From Prevotellaceae bacterium (GTDB taxonomy: Bacteria > Bacteroidota > Bacteroidia > Bacteroidales > Bacteroidaceae), in NCBI GenBank assembly GCA_028723455.1, contig JAQYEW010000038.1, forward strand, positions 1 to 64,000: a stretch of DNA of 64,000 nt. Direction: 5' to 3'. This document shows, one piece after another, positions 25,900 through 33,267 of the stretch (positions are counted from its first letter, which is position 1; each line of letters starts with the position of its first letter). The notes beneath the pieces were generated by a model that saw only the letters and a list, made by a program, of their open reading frames with translations, had not been told where the DNA came from and did no database searches. A program made the position numbers and the translations under genes.

Positions 25900-26067
25900 A
25901 TGGAAATGGGATTGCAGATAGATGACTATGTCTTTTTTAATGTCGGACGCATCAAATACGAAGATACAGACAAACCCGTAACAATTGGTGTCTTCAATTC
26001 CGTATTTACCTTGGCCAACCCCAAAAGTCATTATAAAGATAATAACAACGAACCTGAAATGGAATAG
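25900..26067 (+). CDS. small protein of unknown function (DUF4359-like tail?)
   Basis: A 55-residue frame 25 bp after the CobW gene, starting MEMGLQIDDYVFFNVGRI and ending in a hydrophilic tail (DNNNEPEME). The pattern of alternating hydrophobic residues followed by VTIGVFNSVFTL reminds me of the C-terminal part of DUF4359 proteins, which would make it a fragment. It lacks a signal or membrane segment. It is followed by a strong terminator, so it is at least transcribed with cobW. Confidence 0.45.
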   Translation: MEMGLQIDDYVFFNVGRIKYEDTDKPVTIGVFNSVFTLANPKSHYKDNNNEPEME

Positions 26068-26093
26068 ACAATTCACCATTTTCTACAAAACGC

Positions 26094-26133
26094 AAAGCCT
26101 TTCCCGTCAAAAGCCGATGACGGGAAAGGCTTT
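26094..26133. terminator. bidirectional terminator between the CobW unit and the ECF sigma gene
   Basis: A perfect 15-bp stem (AAAGCCTTTCCCGTC at 26094-26108 with its complement at 26119-26133) and a 10-base loop, flanked by A and T residues. Confidence 0.85.
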
Positions 26134-26225
26134 GTGCTTACAGCGCATTTCCTCTCATGCCAATTCGGGGTACCTGCCCCATGCGTCTCCAATAATCGGG
26201 ACTGCACCAAAGAAATAGCCCTGCC

Positions 26226-26837
26226 CTAACCTACCCAATGCAGGTCGGTGTGCTGTGCCATGCGCTTCAGGTTAAGCATGGCATAGCGCATACGTCCTAA
26301 GGCCGTGTTGATGCTCACACCCGTCAGCATGGCAATCTCCTTGAAACTGAGTTCCTCATAGAAACGCATCTCCACGACCTCGCGCTGCACATCAGGCAGA
26401 CGGTCCACCAAAGCCCGCACCAGTGAGCAACTTTGCTGGTTCATCAGTTGGGTCTCGACGGTGCACTCGCTAAGTTGGTCGCTATCCAAAAGATCGCGCA
26501 CCACATTGCCCTGGGCGTCCACGACCTCGTGGTTCACGTGCTTGCGCACCCTGCTGCTGCGCATACGATCCAACACCAAATTGCGCGCAATACGCATCAA
26601 CCAGGCCTGCATCTGGTTCGATGCCACATAACGACCTTCGCGAATGGCCATAATGGCATGCACGAAAGTATCCTGGAACACGTCGTTCGCCGCGTCCTCG
26701 TCATTAGAAGTCAGTTTGAGGATATAGGTAAAAACACACGTCTGGTAGCGGGCCAATAGTGTGTCAAAAGCCTCGTTGTCGCCTTCTCGATATAAACTTA
26801 CCAACACGTCGTCGGCAAGCATGACATACTTCTCCAT
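26226..26837 (-). CDS. RNA polymerase ECF-type sigma-70 factor
   Basis: A 203-residue sigma factor with region 2 (about 20-95; YQTCVFTYILKLTSNDEDAAND, DVFQDTFVHA and WLMRIARNLVLDRMR) and region 4 (about 140-195; LPDVQREVVEMRFYEELSFKEIA then the helix-turn-helix GVSINTALGRMRYAM). No anti-sigma gene is adjacent, so it is not part of a SusCD-type regulatory trio here. The last about 90 bp before the terminator contain no gene. A fair promoter lies about 93 bp upstream of the start. Confidence 0.9.
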   Translation of the reverse strand: MEKYVMLADDVLVSLYREGDNEAFDTLLARYQTCVFTYILKLTSNDEDAANDVFQDTFVHAIMAIREGRYVASNQMQAWLMRIARNLVLDRMRSSRVRKHVNHEVVDAQGNVVRDLLDSDQLSECTVETQLMNQQSCSLVRALVDRLPDVQREVVEMRFYEELSFKEIAMLTGVSINTALGRMRYAMLNLKRMAQHTDLHWVG

Positions 26838-26929
26838 GTCTCTCTATGTGTTTGGTTCTTAGGAGTAGAATGCTTCGATAGGCAATTTGTTTTTAGACTT
26901 TTGATAAGTTAAATAAGGTTTCCTGATGA

Positions 26930-26961
26930 CAAAGTAAAGGAAAATAACGGAAAATAACAAA
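26930..26961 (-). promoter_or_regulatory. candidate promoter of the ECF sigma gene
   Basis: Minus strand TTTG (26958-26961), 20 bp, then TTACTTTG (26930-26937), one mismatch to the -7 consensus. It implies a 5' UTR of about 85 bases. The rest of the intergenic space (26838-27052) shows nothing else recognisable. Confidence 0.5.
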
Positions 26962-27052
26962 TAAAGGCGGAAAAACTTTCGTGCAAGCACAATAAAGATG
27001 CACTAAGGAACGTTTTTAGAACAAAAGAAAAACCCAAATCCGCACGCTGCCT

Positions 27053-27175
27053 ATGAGATTACCTTTACACCCTGAAAATTCTTCCTCCCCCACCCCCGCT
27101 CCCCGCGAGAGTACGCTGGACTTCATCCGCCAATTCGCACGTACGTTTAACCCTCAACCCGCCGGAATATGTTAG
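27053..27175 (+). CDS. small conserved-looking peptide coupled to rpe
   Basis: A 40-residue frame from ATG 27053 to TAG 27173-27175. It begins MRLPLHPENS, has a Pro/Ser-rich linker, and carries a helix-like core TLDFIRQFARTF. Its stop codon overlaps the rpe start region (the rpe ATG is at 27169), the arrangement of translationally coupled genes. I recall similar tiny Bacteroidales proteins with an IRQFAR core but cannot name a family. The frame is short enough that chance is possible. Confidence 0.4.
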   Translation: MRLPLHPENSSSPTPAPRESTLDFIRQFARTFNPQPAGIC

Positions 27176-27816
27176 TTTCCCCCTCCCTTTTAGCGGCTGA
27201 TTTCGGCAATCTCGAGCGCGAGATGACATGGTTCAACGCATCCGATGCCGATTTGCTGCACTTGGACCTCATGGACGGTATCTTTGTCCCCAACCTGAGT
27301 TTTGGATTTCCCGTACTGGAGGCCGTAGCCCGTCTTTGCACGAAGCCCTTGGATGCCCATTTGATGGTGCAGCGTCCGCAGGACTATCTTCCGCGCATGC
27401 TCAAGCTGCCCAACCTGCGCTATTTTAATTTCCACGTTGAGTCCGACTGCGATGTTACGGACCTGTTAGGACAGGTGCGCAAGGCAGGGCTTCCCTGTGC
27501 CCTCACCATCAGTCCCGACACGCCCGTTGCCGACCTGCGCCCCTGGCTTAATGTGTTGGATATGGTACTCATCATGAGCGTCTATCCGGGTTTTGGCGGA
27601 CAGAAATTCATTCCCGCCACGCTCTCCCGCGTCCGGGAACTGAAAGCAATGGCCAAGGAAGCGGGAAAGGAAATCCTGATAGAGGTGGATGGTGGCGTCA
27701 ACCACGAGACTTCTCCCCAATTAGCTTTGGCAGGCACGGACATCCTGGTCGCTGGCAGCTACGTCTTCGGTTCTGCGGATCCCGCCGGACGTGTGAGCGA
27801 GCTCAAGGCCCTGTAA
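27169..27816 (+). CDS. rpe: ribulose-phosphate 3-epimerase
   Basis: A 215-residue TIM barrel that interconverts ribulose 5-phosphate and xylulose 5-phosphate. It has the N-terminal SPSLLAADFGN, the metal and catalytic residues in HLDLMDGIFVPN (His33 and Asp35 region), DAHLMV, MSVYPGFGGQKF, and EVDGGVN with the second catalytic Asp. Length is normal. It is followed 16 bp later by the ComEC-like gene. Confidence 0.96.
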   Translation: MLVSPSLLAADFGNLEREMTWFNASDADLLHLDLMDGIFVPNLSFGFPVLEAVARLCTKPLDAHLMVQRPQDYLPRMLKLPNLRYFNFHVESDCDVTDLLGQVRKAGLPCALTISPDTPVADLRPWLNVLDMVLIMSVYPGFGGQKFIPATLSRVRELKAMAKEAGKEILIEVDGGVNHETSPQLALAGTDILVAGSYVFGSADPAGRVSELKAL

Positions 27817-27832
27817 GCACATTTTCACCACC

Positions 27833-28948
27833 ATGCCGCGCGCCCAAAGACAACAACTGACGTGGCTCTTTGTTACTTCTGCCCTGGCATTGTCAGTGGC
27901 ACTGGTCTTTCTGCGCCTGCAACTGCCCGCTTGGCAACTGCTGCCTGACGAGATGCACGCAACCCTCAGCACATGGCACAGCAAAGCATCGGAGCGTATG
28001 TTTTCGCTAAGTCTTAATGACAGGCAAACCGCCCTGCTCTCTGCCATGCTTTTGGGACAGCGCAACCACATGACATGGGAAATACGCGGCCTTTATGCCC
28101 AAGCAGGAGCTTCGCACCTGCTTGCCCTGAGCGGTCTTCACCTCAGCATCCTGTTGGTTCTCTTTCAATTCCTGTTGCGCCAGGTGTTGCACAACAGGCT
28201 GTGGTGTGCCGTGCTGACACTCACTTTGTTGACGCTTCTGTGGGCATATACCCTGCTGACAGGTTGCAGTCCCTCGCTGTTGCGTGCGGCCATCATGACA
28301 TCTCTGTGGATGTTGACGCAAATGTCAGGGGAATCGGGGAAAACGTGGCACAGTTTCTGCATGGCCGCCTGCATCATTCTTTTCTTCGATCCGCAGGCAC
28401 TTCATAGCCTCAGTTTCCAACTTTCGTTTGCAGCCGTTGCGGGCATCCTGCTTTTCTACATGCCTCTGTGCAGACAAATATCCGCCCCCCGTCAACCCAT
28501 GAAATGGCTGTGGCAGGGTTGGTGTGTAAGCACGTCCGCCCTGATAGGCAGTGCGCCTCTGGCTGTTTACTATTTCCACACGTTTTCCGTTTCGGGCTTT
28601 TTGCTAAGTCCCCTTTACATCCTCTTGGCCACGGGCATCCTCTATGGCGGCCTCTTCCTCTTGCTTACGGGGCAAGGGACGAACCTCGTAGGCTGGCTGA
28701 TGGATGTCCAGCACACAATCATGCAATGGGCGACTTCAATGCCAGGGAGCACGACGGAGAACCTCCACCCTACTCCCTGGCAGGTAATGTTCATCTATTT
28801 GGGTTTCGTCCTTACGCTGCCCGTACTAAATGCTTTGCAGCCACGTACGCTTGATTTCGCTTCTTTCCGAATCCGCCGGGCACTGCGGCAATGGCCTTAC
28901 TTCGTCGCTGCCGCAACTTGCATGCTAACCGCGTGGTTAATGCCCTAA
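27833..28948 (+). CDS. minimal ComEC/Rec2-family membrane protein
   Basis: A 371-residue polytopic protein matching the central Competence domain of ComEC, the DNA-uptake channel. The signature SHLLALSGLHLSILLVL is at about 102-118 and helices continue to about residue 300. Full ComEC (about 690-750 residues) also has an N-terminal OB-fold domain and a C-terminal metallo-beta-lactamase domain; neither is present. The gene ends 2 bp from the convergent fmt gene, so there is no hidden extension. It could be a degraded or a minimal, still functional form. Confidence 0.8.
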   Translation: MPRAQRQQLTWLFVTSALALSVALVFLRLQLPAWQLLPDEMHATLSTWHSKASERMFSLSLNDRQTALLSAMLLGQRNHMTWEIRGLYAQAGASHLLALSGLHLSILLVLFQFLLRQVLHNRLWCAVLTLTLLTLLWAYTLLTGCSPSLLRAAIMTSLWMLTQMSGESGKTWHSFCMAACIILFFDPQALHSLSFQLSFAAVAGILLFYMPLCRQISAPRQPMKWLWQGWCVSTSALIGSAPLAVYYFHTFSVSGFLLSPLYILLATGILYGGLFLLLTGQGTNLVGWLMDVQHTIMQWATSMPGSTTENLHPTPWQVMFIYLGFVLTLPVLNALQPRTLDFASFRIRRALRQWPYFVAAATCMLTAWLMP

Positions 28949-28950
28949 GC

Positions 28951-29883
28951 CTACTGTCTGTTGGGATTGTAGCCACGCAGAAAATCGGCCACGGGCATCC
29001 GTTTCTTGCCAGCCAGCTGCAAGTCCAGGACATTAAGCCATCCGTCAGTACAGGCGAAACGAAGGAAGGTACGCCCATCGGTGTCCATCGTTCCCGGTAC
29101 CGCATCATGCGTCTCGGGCTGCATGGCGGTCTTGAAGACCTTCAGCTGCTTGCCGCCCAAGGTGGTCCACGCTGCGGGATAGGGACTCAGGCCACGTACG
29201 AAGTTATATGCCGAACGCACGCTGTGCCGCGCCCATTGTATCTCGCAAGTCTCCTTAAATATTTTCGGGGCGGGACGAAGAGGCTCGTTCAGGGTTAGTT
29301 CGCTCTGCGGAATGGGACGGATGTTGTCGTCCTGAATATCATCCACCGTTTGCTTCACAAGTTCCGCGCCCAGCACCATCAGACGGTCGTGAACCGCCTC
29401 GGCATCATCCTCCTCGTAAATGGGCACGCTTTGGCGGTGGATGACAACGCCCGTATCAATATCGTGGTCCAGAAAGAAAGTGGTAATGCCCGTCTGTTTG
29501 TCGCCGTTGATAATGGCCCAGTTGATGGGTGCCGCGCCACGGTATTGGGGCAAGAGAGCGGCGTGCAGGTTAAAGGTGCCTTTCGGCGGCATCGCCCAAA
29601 CCACCTCGGGCAACATGCGGAAGGCCACGACGATTTGCAGGTCGGCACGATAGGAGCGCAATTCCTCCAGAAATGCCTCATCCTTCAGACGCTCGGGCTG
29701 CAGCACGGGGATACCCTGCGCCACGGCATATTGTTTGACGGCCGACTGTGAAAGGACATCCTGATGCCGCCCCATGGGCTTGTCGGGCATCGTTACAACG
29801 GCCACGATATTGTAGCCACTCTCCACCAAGGTTCTTAGACTATGCACCGCAAAATCGGGGGTGCCCATGAAAATAATTCTCAT
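28951..29883 (-). CDS. fmt: methionyl-tRNA formyltransferase
   Basis: A 310-residue enzyme that formylates initiator Met-tRNA. The N-terminal formyltransferase domain starts IIFMGTPDFAV and holds the catalytic Asn-His pair in FNLHAALLPQYRGAAPINWA and the Asp in DHDIDTG. The C-terminal tRNA-binding domain begins around 205. It is the third gene of a probable unit with the threonylcarbamoyl-AMP synthase and the ClC channel. Confidence 0.96.
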   Translation of the reverse strand: MRIIFMGTPDFAVHSLRTLVESGYNIVAVVTMPDKPMGRHQDVLSQSAVKQYAVAQGIPVLQPERLKDEAFLEELRSYRADLQIVVAFRMLPEVVWAMPPKGTFNLHAALLPQYRGAAPINWAIINGDKQTGITTFFLDHDIDTGVVIHRQSVPIYEEDDAEAVHDRLMVLGAELVKQTVDDIQDDNIRPIPQSELTLNEPLRPAPKIFKETCEIQWARHSVRSAYNFVRGLSPYPAAWTTLGGKQLKVFKTAMQPETHDAVPGTMDTDGRTFLRFACTDGWLNVLDLQLAGKKRMPVADFLRGYNPNRQ

Positions 29884-29895
29884 CTGCTCTTCTTG

Positions 29896-31692
29896 TTACT
29901 CGTTACTGATGTCTGCCATCATCTTGCGGTAGACACTGAAGACACTGCTCTTTCGGATGATTCCCTGGAAACGGCCCTTGGCATCCACCACGGGAAGGTT
30001 CCAGGCCCGCGTGCGCTCGAAGGACTTGACAATGCTCTCCATGCTGTCGTTCATGGAAAGCACCGTAGGCGCGGGGCGCATCAGTTCTGAGACCTTGAAA
30101 CGATAATACAGTTCGCTCCGGAACATGATATGACGGATGTCGTCGATATACAGCATGGCTATCAATCGCCCCGAGGCATCCACCACGGGAAAGACATTGT
30201 GCTTGCTGATACTGATGCGACGCGTAACCTCCCACAGATTCATCTCGGGCCGCAAGGCATGGCTGAAACGTTCCAACACGGAATCCATGGACATCAGTGT
30301 CAATACGGCCTGGTTCTTGTCATGCGTGAGCAATTCTCCGCGACGTGCCAAACGGGCGGAATAAATGCCATGAGGCTCGAAGATGTTGTTCGTCAGATAA
30401 CTGCACACGCTGACGGCTATCAGAGGCATGAACATCTGGTATCCGCCCGTAAGCTCGGCGATAAGGAAGATACCCGTAAGGGGGGCGTGCATCACACCGC
30501 TCATCAATCCGCACATGCCCAGCAAGGCAAAGTTATTCTCGGGCGTAGAAATGCTAAGGATACCGTTCATGTTCCACAGGCGCGAAAAGGCAAAACCCGT
30601 GATACATCCCACAAAGAGCGAGGGTGCGAAAGTACCGCCACATCCGCCTCCCGCATTCGTGGCCGTTGTGGCGAACACCTTGAAGACAATCAGGAGGATG
30701 AGGTAAAGCACCAGCAGATTGTCGTGTCCATAGAAGAAGGAGCGTGACATGGCCGTACTCCATTCTGCGGTACCATCACCGTTCAACAGCAATTCGATCA
30801 GTTCATAGCCTTCACCATACAGGGAGGGGAACAGGAATATCAGCACGCTCAACGACAAACTGCCCACGAGGAAACGCACACGCCTACTCTTTATATTCCC
30901 AAACAGCCCCTCAAGCCAGTTCATGGTGCGCATGAAATACACCGACACCAGACCGCAGGCAACGCCCAAAAGGACATAGGCCGGCAAACGCTCTACGGCA
31001 AAGCCATTCACCAAGCGGAAGGAGAACATCGTATCCGTACCCGATATGGCAAAGGTGAGGGCTACCGCCGTTACACAACTGACCAGAAGAGGCAGCAAAG
31101 AACCCATCGTAAGGTCAATCATAAGCACCTCGAGCACAAAGACAAGTCCGGCGATAGGAGCCTTGAAGATACCCGCCACAGCACCTGCGGCACCGCAGCC
31201 CACCAGAAGCATCATCTGCTTCGAGTTCATTCTGAACAAACGGCCCAGGTTGGAACCGATCGCACTGCCCGTAAGCACAATGGGAGCCTCGGCACCCACG
31301 GAACCGCCAAAACCGATAGTAATGGCGGAAGCCATCACCGAACTGTAGCAGTTATGTGCCCTGATGAAACTCTGCTTGCGCGCGATGGCGAAAAGTATTT
31401 TCGTAATGCCATGTCCGATATCATCCCGTACGAAAAAACGGATAAAGAGGGCCGTGAGGCCGATACCCACGGCAGGATACAGCAGATACAACGCATTGCT
31501 GTGCGAGATAGGCAACTGATGCGTCAACAGATGCTGAATCTGATGGATGATCCATTTCAGCGCCAAGCCGGCCAATGCCGTACATACGCCTACCACAAAT
31601 GCCAGAAGAAGCATGAAACGATTCTCCGGGATGAAGTGGCGACGCCATGCCAGCATACGTATATGCAGCCTCTGAGCGAATGTACGTTGCAT
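29896..31692 (-). CDS. ClC-family chloride channel/transporter with CBS pair
   Basis: A 598-residue membrane protein. The ClC core (about 20-440) includes GFGGSVGAEAP (about 127-137); the Glu in GAEAP corresponds to the gating glutamate of GREGP motifs. Later GGCGGTFAPSLFVG matches the GxFxP anion-site loop. Two CBS domains (about 455-590), which sense nucleotides, follow. It conducts or exchanges Cl- or another halide such as F-; the Glu retention makes a Cl-/H+ exchanger plausible. Gaps are 2 bp from the upstream gene and 12 bp to fmt. Confidence 0.9.
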   Translation of the reverse strand: MQRTFAQRLHIRMLAWRRHFIPENRFMLLLAFVVGVCTALAGLALKWIIHQIQHLLTHQLPISHSNALYLLYPAVGIGLTALFIRFFVRDDIGHGITKILFAIARKQSFIRAHNCYSSVMASAITIGFGGSVGAEAPIVLTGSAIGSNLGRLFRMNSKQMMLLVGCGAAGAVAGIFKAPIAGLVFVLEVLMIDLTMGSLLPLLVSCVTAVALTFAISGTDTMFSFRLVNGFAVERLPAYVLLGVACGLVSVYFMRTMNWLEGLFGNIKSRRVRFLVGSLSLSVLIFLFPSLYGEGYELIELLLNGDGTAEWSTAMSRSFFYGHDNLLVLYLILLIVFKVFATTATNAGGGCGGTFAPSLFVGCITGFAFSRLWNMNGILSISTPENNFALLGMCGLMSGVMHAPLTGIFLIAELTGGYQMFMPLIAVSVCSYLTNNIFEPHGIYSARLARRGELLTHDKNQAVLTLMSMDSVLERFSHALRPEMNLWEVTRRISISKHNVFPVVDASGRLIAMLYIDDIRHIMFRSELYYRFKVSELMRPAPTVLSMNDSMESIVKSFERTRAWNLPVVDAKGRFQGIIRKSSVFSVYRKMMADISNE

Positions 31693-31694
31693 GT

Positions 31695-32264
31695 CTATTT
31701 ACGTATGATTTCCACCTCACCTCTCTTGCCCAACTTAACAATACTGCTGGGTTTGTGCGGCGTGGTGTCGCCACGGCGGAACTGCACCACATAATCCATC
31801 TGGTCAATAATCTCTTGGTCGATCTCGCTGAAGAAGCGTGCGGCAGGCATACCGCTGATGTTGGCGCTGGTGCTCACAAGGGGCTTTTGCAGTTTGTAGC
31901 AAATCTGCCTCGAGAACTCGTCCTTCGTAACGCGTACGCCCAAGCTGCCATCCTCGGCCAAAAGCGAGGGAGCCACACCATTGGCATCAGGCAAGATAAC
32001 GGTAAGGGGCGTTTCCGCACAGTCAATCAAATCCCAAGCCACATCGGGAACATGACGGAAATAGCGCTGAATACGATTCGGATTATCTACCAGACAGAGC
32101 ATGCTTTTGGCATCGCTGCGCTTCTTAATGTCATAGATGCGGCGCACAGCCGCCTCGTTCGTGGCATCACAGCCGATCCCCCAAACCGTGTCTGTGGGAT
32201 AAAGAATGACGCCACCCCTTTTCAATGCCTCTACAGCATTATTGATATCAATATCGCAATTCAT
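31695..32264 (-). CDS. L-threonylcarbamoyladenylate synthase (Sua5/YrdC/TsaC family)
   Basis: A 189-residue YrdC-fold enzyme that makes threonylcarbamoyl-AMP from Thr, bicarbonate and ATP for the t6A37 tRNA modification. Motifs are GGVILYPTDTVWGIGCDA, IKKRSDAKSM and STSANISG. The short form without the Sua5 C-terminal domain is seen. I start it at ATG 32264 (MNCDIDI) since an in-frame upstream ATG adds only a poly-Phe stretch encoded by an A-rich leader. It is first in the unit with the ClC channel and fmt. Confidence 0.92.
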   Translation of the reverse strand: MNCDIDINNAVEALKRGGVILYPTDTVWGIGCDATNEAAVRRIYDIKKRSDAKSMLCLVDNPNRIQRYFRHVPDVAWDLIDCAETPLTVILPDANGVAPSLLAEDGSLGVRVTKDEFSRQICYKLQKPLVSTSANISGMPAARFFSEIDQEIIDQMDYVVQFRRGDTTPHKPSSIVKLGKRGEVEIIRK

Positions 32265-32331
32265 AAAAAAACAAAAAAATCTCAACGCTTTTATTTAGCT
32301 GTTCCCATACAATTTTAAGCAACAGGCATGA

Positions 32332-32339
32332 CAAAAATA
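32332..32339 (-). promoter_or_regulatory. candidate -7 element of the threonylcarbamoyl-AMP synthase operon
   Basis: Minus strand TATTTTTG, 67 bp before the chosen start. The -33 region is AT-rich without a clean TTTG. Confidence 0.4.
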
Positions 32340-32568
32340 CAAATAAAATCCGAGAAATGGCCATCTTTTAATGGATTTTTTCCTACACACCGCAATTTCA
32401 GCTTACTTTGCCTTCACAACAGGTAAACATACAACAACAAGATAGGCAGTATTATTTTTTCGTAAAGACATTTTGCTCCATAAAACAGAATGACACATCC
32501 ATGGACATTTTGCCGTCATAATGACAAACCAAAGATGTTTGCTCCAAGATGGAATCCGGAGAAAAAAA

Positions 32569-32583
32569 CCGTCCGATGGACGG
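32569..32583. terminator. compact hairpin flanked by A and T runs
   Basis: A 6-bp GC stem CCGTCC/GGACGG with a 3-base loop, preceded by seven A and followed by CTTTTTT. It has terminator form in both directions, but no intact gene ends here. Confidence 0.55.
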
Positions 32584-32852
32584 CTTTTTTGAGTCATTAA
32601 AATGTTTCCTGCAAAACATATATTTGTTCGGAACAAAACTACTGCATAGTTTTGAAAAATTATCGGGTAGTTTTGGGAAGAATTATAGGCCGGAGAAATG
32701 CCCAAAATCATTGGTTTTATAGGTAAAAACAGGATTACGGGACCTGACGGATTCACAACTCACTGGTTTTCAATGGCAGGAAAAACATAAAAAAAACGAG
32801 GGAAAGGACTTGCGTTTCCAAAGAACCCCAGAAAAAGCAAATAAGGGAAACA

Positions 32853-32890
32853 CATGAAGTAAGCAAAAACCCGTTTTTGCTTACTTCATG
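32853..32890. repeat. perfect 17-bp inverted repeat
   Basis: Arms CATGAAGTAAGCAAAAA (32853-32869) and their exact complement (32874-32890) surround CCCG. It lies 19 bp beyond the fossil stop codon of the lost secreted-protein gene on the minus strand, so it may have been that gene's terminator. Confidence 0.7.
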
Positions 32891-32896
32891 CAATCA

Positions 32897-32942
32897 CAAA
32901 CGGACAGTCCTAACGGACGACCTTCTTGCCGTCCATAATAAG
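32897..32942 (-). repeat. 46-bp direct repeat, distal copy
   Basis: 43 of 46 bases match 34862-34907, which is the 3' end of the 1249-residue secreted protein gene plus 13 bp beyond its stop. The two copies enclose the AbiE module. Confidence 0.75.
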
Positions 32943-32960
32943 TAATAACACGACCAAAGA
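32910..32960 (-). pseudogene. fossil C-terminus of a secreted protein
   Basis: On the minus strand 16 codons ending at TAG (32910-32912) read SLVVLLLIMDGKKVVR, nearly the end (LIVDGKKVVR) of the intact protein encoded at 34875-38624. A TGA stops the frame just upstream (32961-32963), so the rest is lost. It records a second, deleted copy of that gene or of its tail. Confidence 0.6.
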
Positions 32961-33048
32961 TCAACCAGAGTTCGGCGTAAGAAAAACTCCTTAAAAGTTG
33001 CAGGAGTGAGGTATTTTTCGTATCTTTATAGTATGACAACAACATATA

Positions 33049-33093
33049 ATGATGAATGTTGTAATCATAGACAAAAGCAGACTCATTGCATAA
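33049..33093 (+). pseudogene. possible response-regulator N-terminal remnant
   Basis: The 14-codon frame MMNVVIIDKSRLIA ends in TAA. The pattern hhIIDKSxLI is like the first strand of NarL/LuxR-type receiver domains, and an imperfect -7 box (TATCTTTA) precedes it by about 20 bp. It is too short to be certain. Confidence 0.2.
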
Positions 33094-33129
33094 AGCTTAT
33101 ACCGAACTCACGTTAATTAAATAATCTTA

Positions 33130-33190
33130 TTTTCGGTAAGTTGGAACGATACTTTTCGGTAATTTGGCGTTGATTTGTTCGGGGAAATGG
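33130..33190 (+). repeat. three direct repeats with exact 23-bp period
   Basis: TTTTCGGTAAGTTGG (33130-33144), TTTTCGGTAATTTGG (33153-33167) and a degenerate third unit TGTTCGGGGAAATGG (33176-33190, 10 of 15 matching) start at 23-bp intervals. A reverse CGGTAAT core (ATTACCG) occurs near 33211. The spacing, about two helix turns, suggests repeated binding of one protein. Confidence 0.5.
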
Positions 33191-33267
33191 AATTGGCACG
33201 TTATAACACAATTACCGTTAATATCTTTACGATTGATAACAAACAAGTTAAGCCCTCACTCCTATGA

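Larger units (their letters stand above)
32286..33267. other. about 1 kb AT-rich non-coding region between the synthase gene and abiEii
   Basis: No convincing gene is seen on either strand. The stretch holds a compact hairpin (32569-32583), a degenerate relative of the palindrome found at 52.9 kb (about 32612-32660), a perfect 17-bp palindrome (32853-32890), the fossil 3' end of a secreted-protein gene (32910-32960), a 14-codon frame resembling a response-regulator start (33049-33093), and three 15-bp repeats with a 23-bp period (33130-33190). It looks like a decayed insertion site. Confidence 0.6.

Noticed and set aside
32403-32756. 117-codon frame on the minus strand in the non-coding island
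   Set aside because: It runs across the compact hairpin and the degenerate palindrome, has no protein-like pattern and no promoter. Treated as non-coding.
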